Of a DNA stretch of 64,000 nt, positions 61,873 through 64,000 are shown piece by piece; within the stretch, counting starts at the first letter, position 1, and every line of letters begins with the position of its first letter. The notes below the pieces were generated by a model. That model was not told where the DNA came from, made no database searches, and saw only the letters and a program-made list of their open reading frames with translations. The DNA is from Nematostella vectensis (taxonomy: Eukaryota > Cnidaria > Anthozoa > Actiniaria > Edwardsiidae), in NCBI RefSeq assembly GCF_932526225.1, contig NC_064041.1:14230951-14294950 (forward strand). Direction: 5' to 3'. The position numbers and the translations under genes were made by a program.

Positions 61873-63685
61873 TCAAGTTTGTACGGTCGTGAATTGCATT
61901 TTCAGAACTGGAACTGAACCCTCGTTTTGGTTTGTGATTCCGGCATCAACCTGTTCACTAGCCGATACGTCAAACCACCAGATATGAACCGTTTCGTCGG
62001 GGTACAGGGCGTCTCCCCAGTCGTACTCCTGATCAGGATAGCACCCAACGCGCTTGTTAACGGTCATGTCACCCCCCACCACCTGTAGCTAGAGATAAGT
62101 AAAGAACAAAAAACAATTGAATGTGATGTGGACAGATGAAGGTTGAAAGAACAGTTTGTCCAAGACGGGTCCAGGACTCAATGGGAAGAGATAAAATAAA
62201 AAAAATAAAAATGTTTATTAAGATTCCAGACTGCTACTCATATAGACTCTATCTATGTTTGAACTATGCCACCCTCTCGATTTGCGCCATTCCACGACGT
62301 AAAAATGTAAAGAGCTAAAAATGTAAAAACGCCCACGGAAACTAAGGCCTTACACCAGTTGTTTTCATACCTCGGCAATGTACGTCGTGCCCGCTATCAG
62401 TCTGAAATACGGCACAAGACTTGGACACTTCAGTGTGTAGTCCGTACTGATAGTGTACCGTCCAGACTTCTCTCTTATCACAGTGGTTGTTTCAGGGTAT
62501 CGTAATCGAAAGGTTATGTCGAACGTTGTCTCCTTTGTCTTGGTCATATCCCCGTGTACGCAGATGGCTACGAGATACATGTCTTTATTGGTTCTAAAGG
62601 CAATTTTCTCCCATTTATCTGGTTGATATGTTATGTCGCCAGATGTGCTAGTTGGGCACCTTGAGACAAGGAACGGGGCTGAAGATATTAAATAAATATG
62701 TCAAAGAAAAGACATGGGGAAATGGAAAATGAGCCTTATTATTATTAAGACTCTTTTCTCTTTATTTCGCTGGAAAAACAAAGCTTCTATTAGCAAAGAA
62801 GCTCTTTATCTGTCCTATATAGACCTCTGCTGAAGCCTTTGCTGAGATCTCTGCTCTTAGAATCACTCCAAGATTGCATACCACATTGCCTTAGCAACGT
62901 AATTAGTATTGGAATTTGGGGGGAGGGGGGGGGAGTCAAAGTACCGAAGAGAGAATATAGCTTTTCGTGGCTCATGCGCGCGTCTTAAAATAGCCTCCTC
63001 CTGGGAAACGCCGTGACACCTATAAGATACGAGAATGTGGGGAAGTTGATTGCCCCTACTTATGAACCCCTGGTTATATACCATTTCTTTAAAACGTTTG
63101 ATCTTACCGTGTTCACAATTGTATCCTCCATAATACGGCATGCAATCGCAGACATACATTAAAAGCTTATTAATGCACGTCCCACCATTCATACACGGAG
63201 TACTGACGCAATGGTCGATCCCTGACAACAAATGCGCGTTATAGTAAATTGCTTTAAATCTAGAACAAATATATTGTAAACCATGAAAAGTCCATACCAA
63301 GCCCCCCGACCAAACTGCAGTAAGCCTCTCTATAAGTCAAAACTTTAAAGTGGGCCCAAGTGCGTCCCCCACCCCTTTGGCCTCCAAAAGTGGGTCACTA
63401 TTGTTTATTGAAGGACCGTCAAATACTATCCCTTTTTCCATATGATTCCTATGAATAATCTACTCCAAGTTATCATTGTATTGAACGATCGTCATATACT
63501 AACAGCCTTTTTTTTTGCATTTGATACCTATGACTGCGCACCACCGCACCACCATCGGAACTTACCTTTTTCACAGTGTTTGCCTTCGTATCCCGGATCG
63601 CAATGGCACTTGAATCTGCCCTGGCCAAGATTTTCACATCTTCCATGGAGGCAGACCCCTTGATGGCATATGTCTTTGGAGAGCT
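61873..63685 (-). CDS. EGF-domain secreted or surface protein, 3' exons, copy C
   Basis: Exons 63685-63566 and 63221-63108 (two six-Cys EGF domains), 62678-62371 (unrecognised domain) and 62082-61873 (C-terminus, stop at 61873). Splice sites and phases match copy B. The acceptor of the second exon reads TGTCAG here. The 5' part is not found before the window end. Confidence 0.78.
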
Positions 63686-64000
63686 CTTAACAAACAACGC
63701 ATTTAAACATCACAAGAAGTAAAAAAAAGAAATGGGGAAAAATAGAATATTTGATCATATTTTATAAAACAATATAGGGCAAAAAAGTTATGGATTTTTT
63801 AGGGAAGGAGAAATCTTACTTATTTCTAACTTCTGTTTGAAGCGAGTCATACGTAGGCTAGACTCAGAGTTTCGTGGCCAATTGTTGATCAGGCGCGCAC
63901 TCCCTTATGTCTCAGCCATGTGCATAGTGTTTGTTTTCGTTAGAAATGAGTTAAGAATGTGTTTCGCGGTCACAACAGCAAGACAATGGTTGAAGCGTAC

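Overview
This is eukaryotic, animal DNA. The genes have introns with GT-AG junctions that I could phase by eye. There are EGF, trypsin and carboxylesterase domains, a Ty3/Gypsy element, a Penelope-like element, MITEs, (TA)n tracts, many poly-G/poly-C runs and large minisatellites. Gene content and repeat style point to a cnidarian, probably an anthozoan such as a sea anemone. That assignment is an inference from family resemblance, not a database match.

The window is three head-to-tail copies of one ~21-22 kb segment: unit 1 = 1-20871, unit 2 = 20872-42578, unit 3 = 42579-64000 (cut by the window end). Nearly all genes are on the minus strand. Read in transcription direction, a complete unit holds: (a) a two-EGF-domain secreted protein (3' exons only); (b) a 36-bp/18-bp minisatellite; (c) a two-exon, membrane-anchored carboxylesterase-like gene; (d) a chymotrypsin-like protease with a Gly/Ser linker and a decayed C-terminal ShKT-like exon; (e) an uncharacterised SANT/Myb-like multi-exon gene whose third exon is split by a Gypsy insertion flanked by the duplication ACAAG. 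A 61-bp tandem repeat lies between gene (e) and the EGF gene.

The copies decayed differently. Unit 1 lost the EGF gene (about 150 bp with a hammerhead-ribozyme-like motif lies in its place), has a Penelope-like fragment in the esterase intron, and lost the protease exon carrying the catalytic His. Unit 2 keeps that exon, but its esterase has a nonsense codon, and a deletion fuses its Gypsy RT to the SANT gene. Unit 3 also lost the catalytic-His exon, with different breakpoints. It alone keeps exon 1 of the SANT gene, a frameshifted sulfotransferase-like gene, and the longest Gypsy RT-RNase H frame. Indels shared between copies give conflicting groupings (1+2, 1+3, 2+3), as expected from unequal exchange or gene conversion.

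I see no new enzymatic defence or biosynthetic system. The most noteworthy signals are the hammerhead-like motif, a Gly193Arg chymotrypsin fold as in human mesotrypsin, the minisatellite built from TGTGGT-containing 18-mers with a 558-bp higher-order repeat, and the recurrent loss of one catalytic exon.
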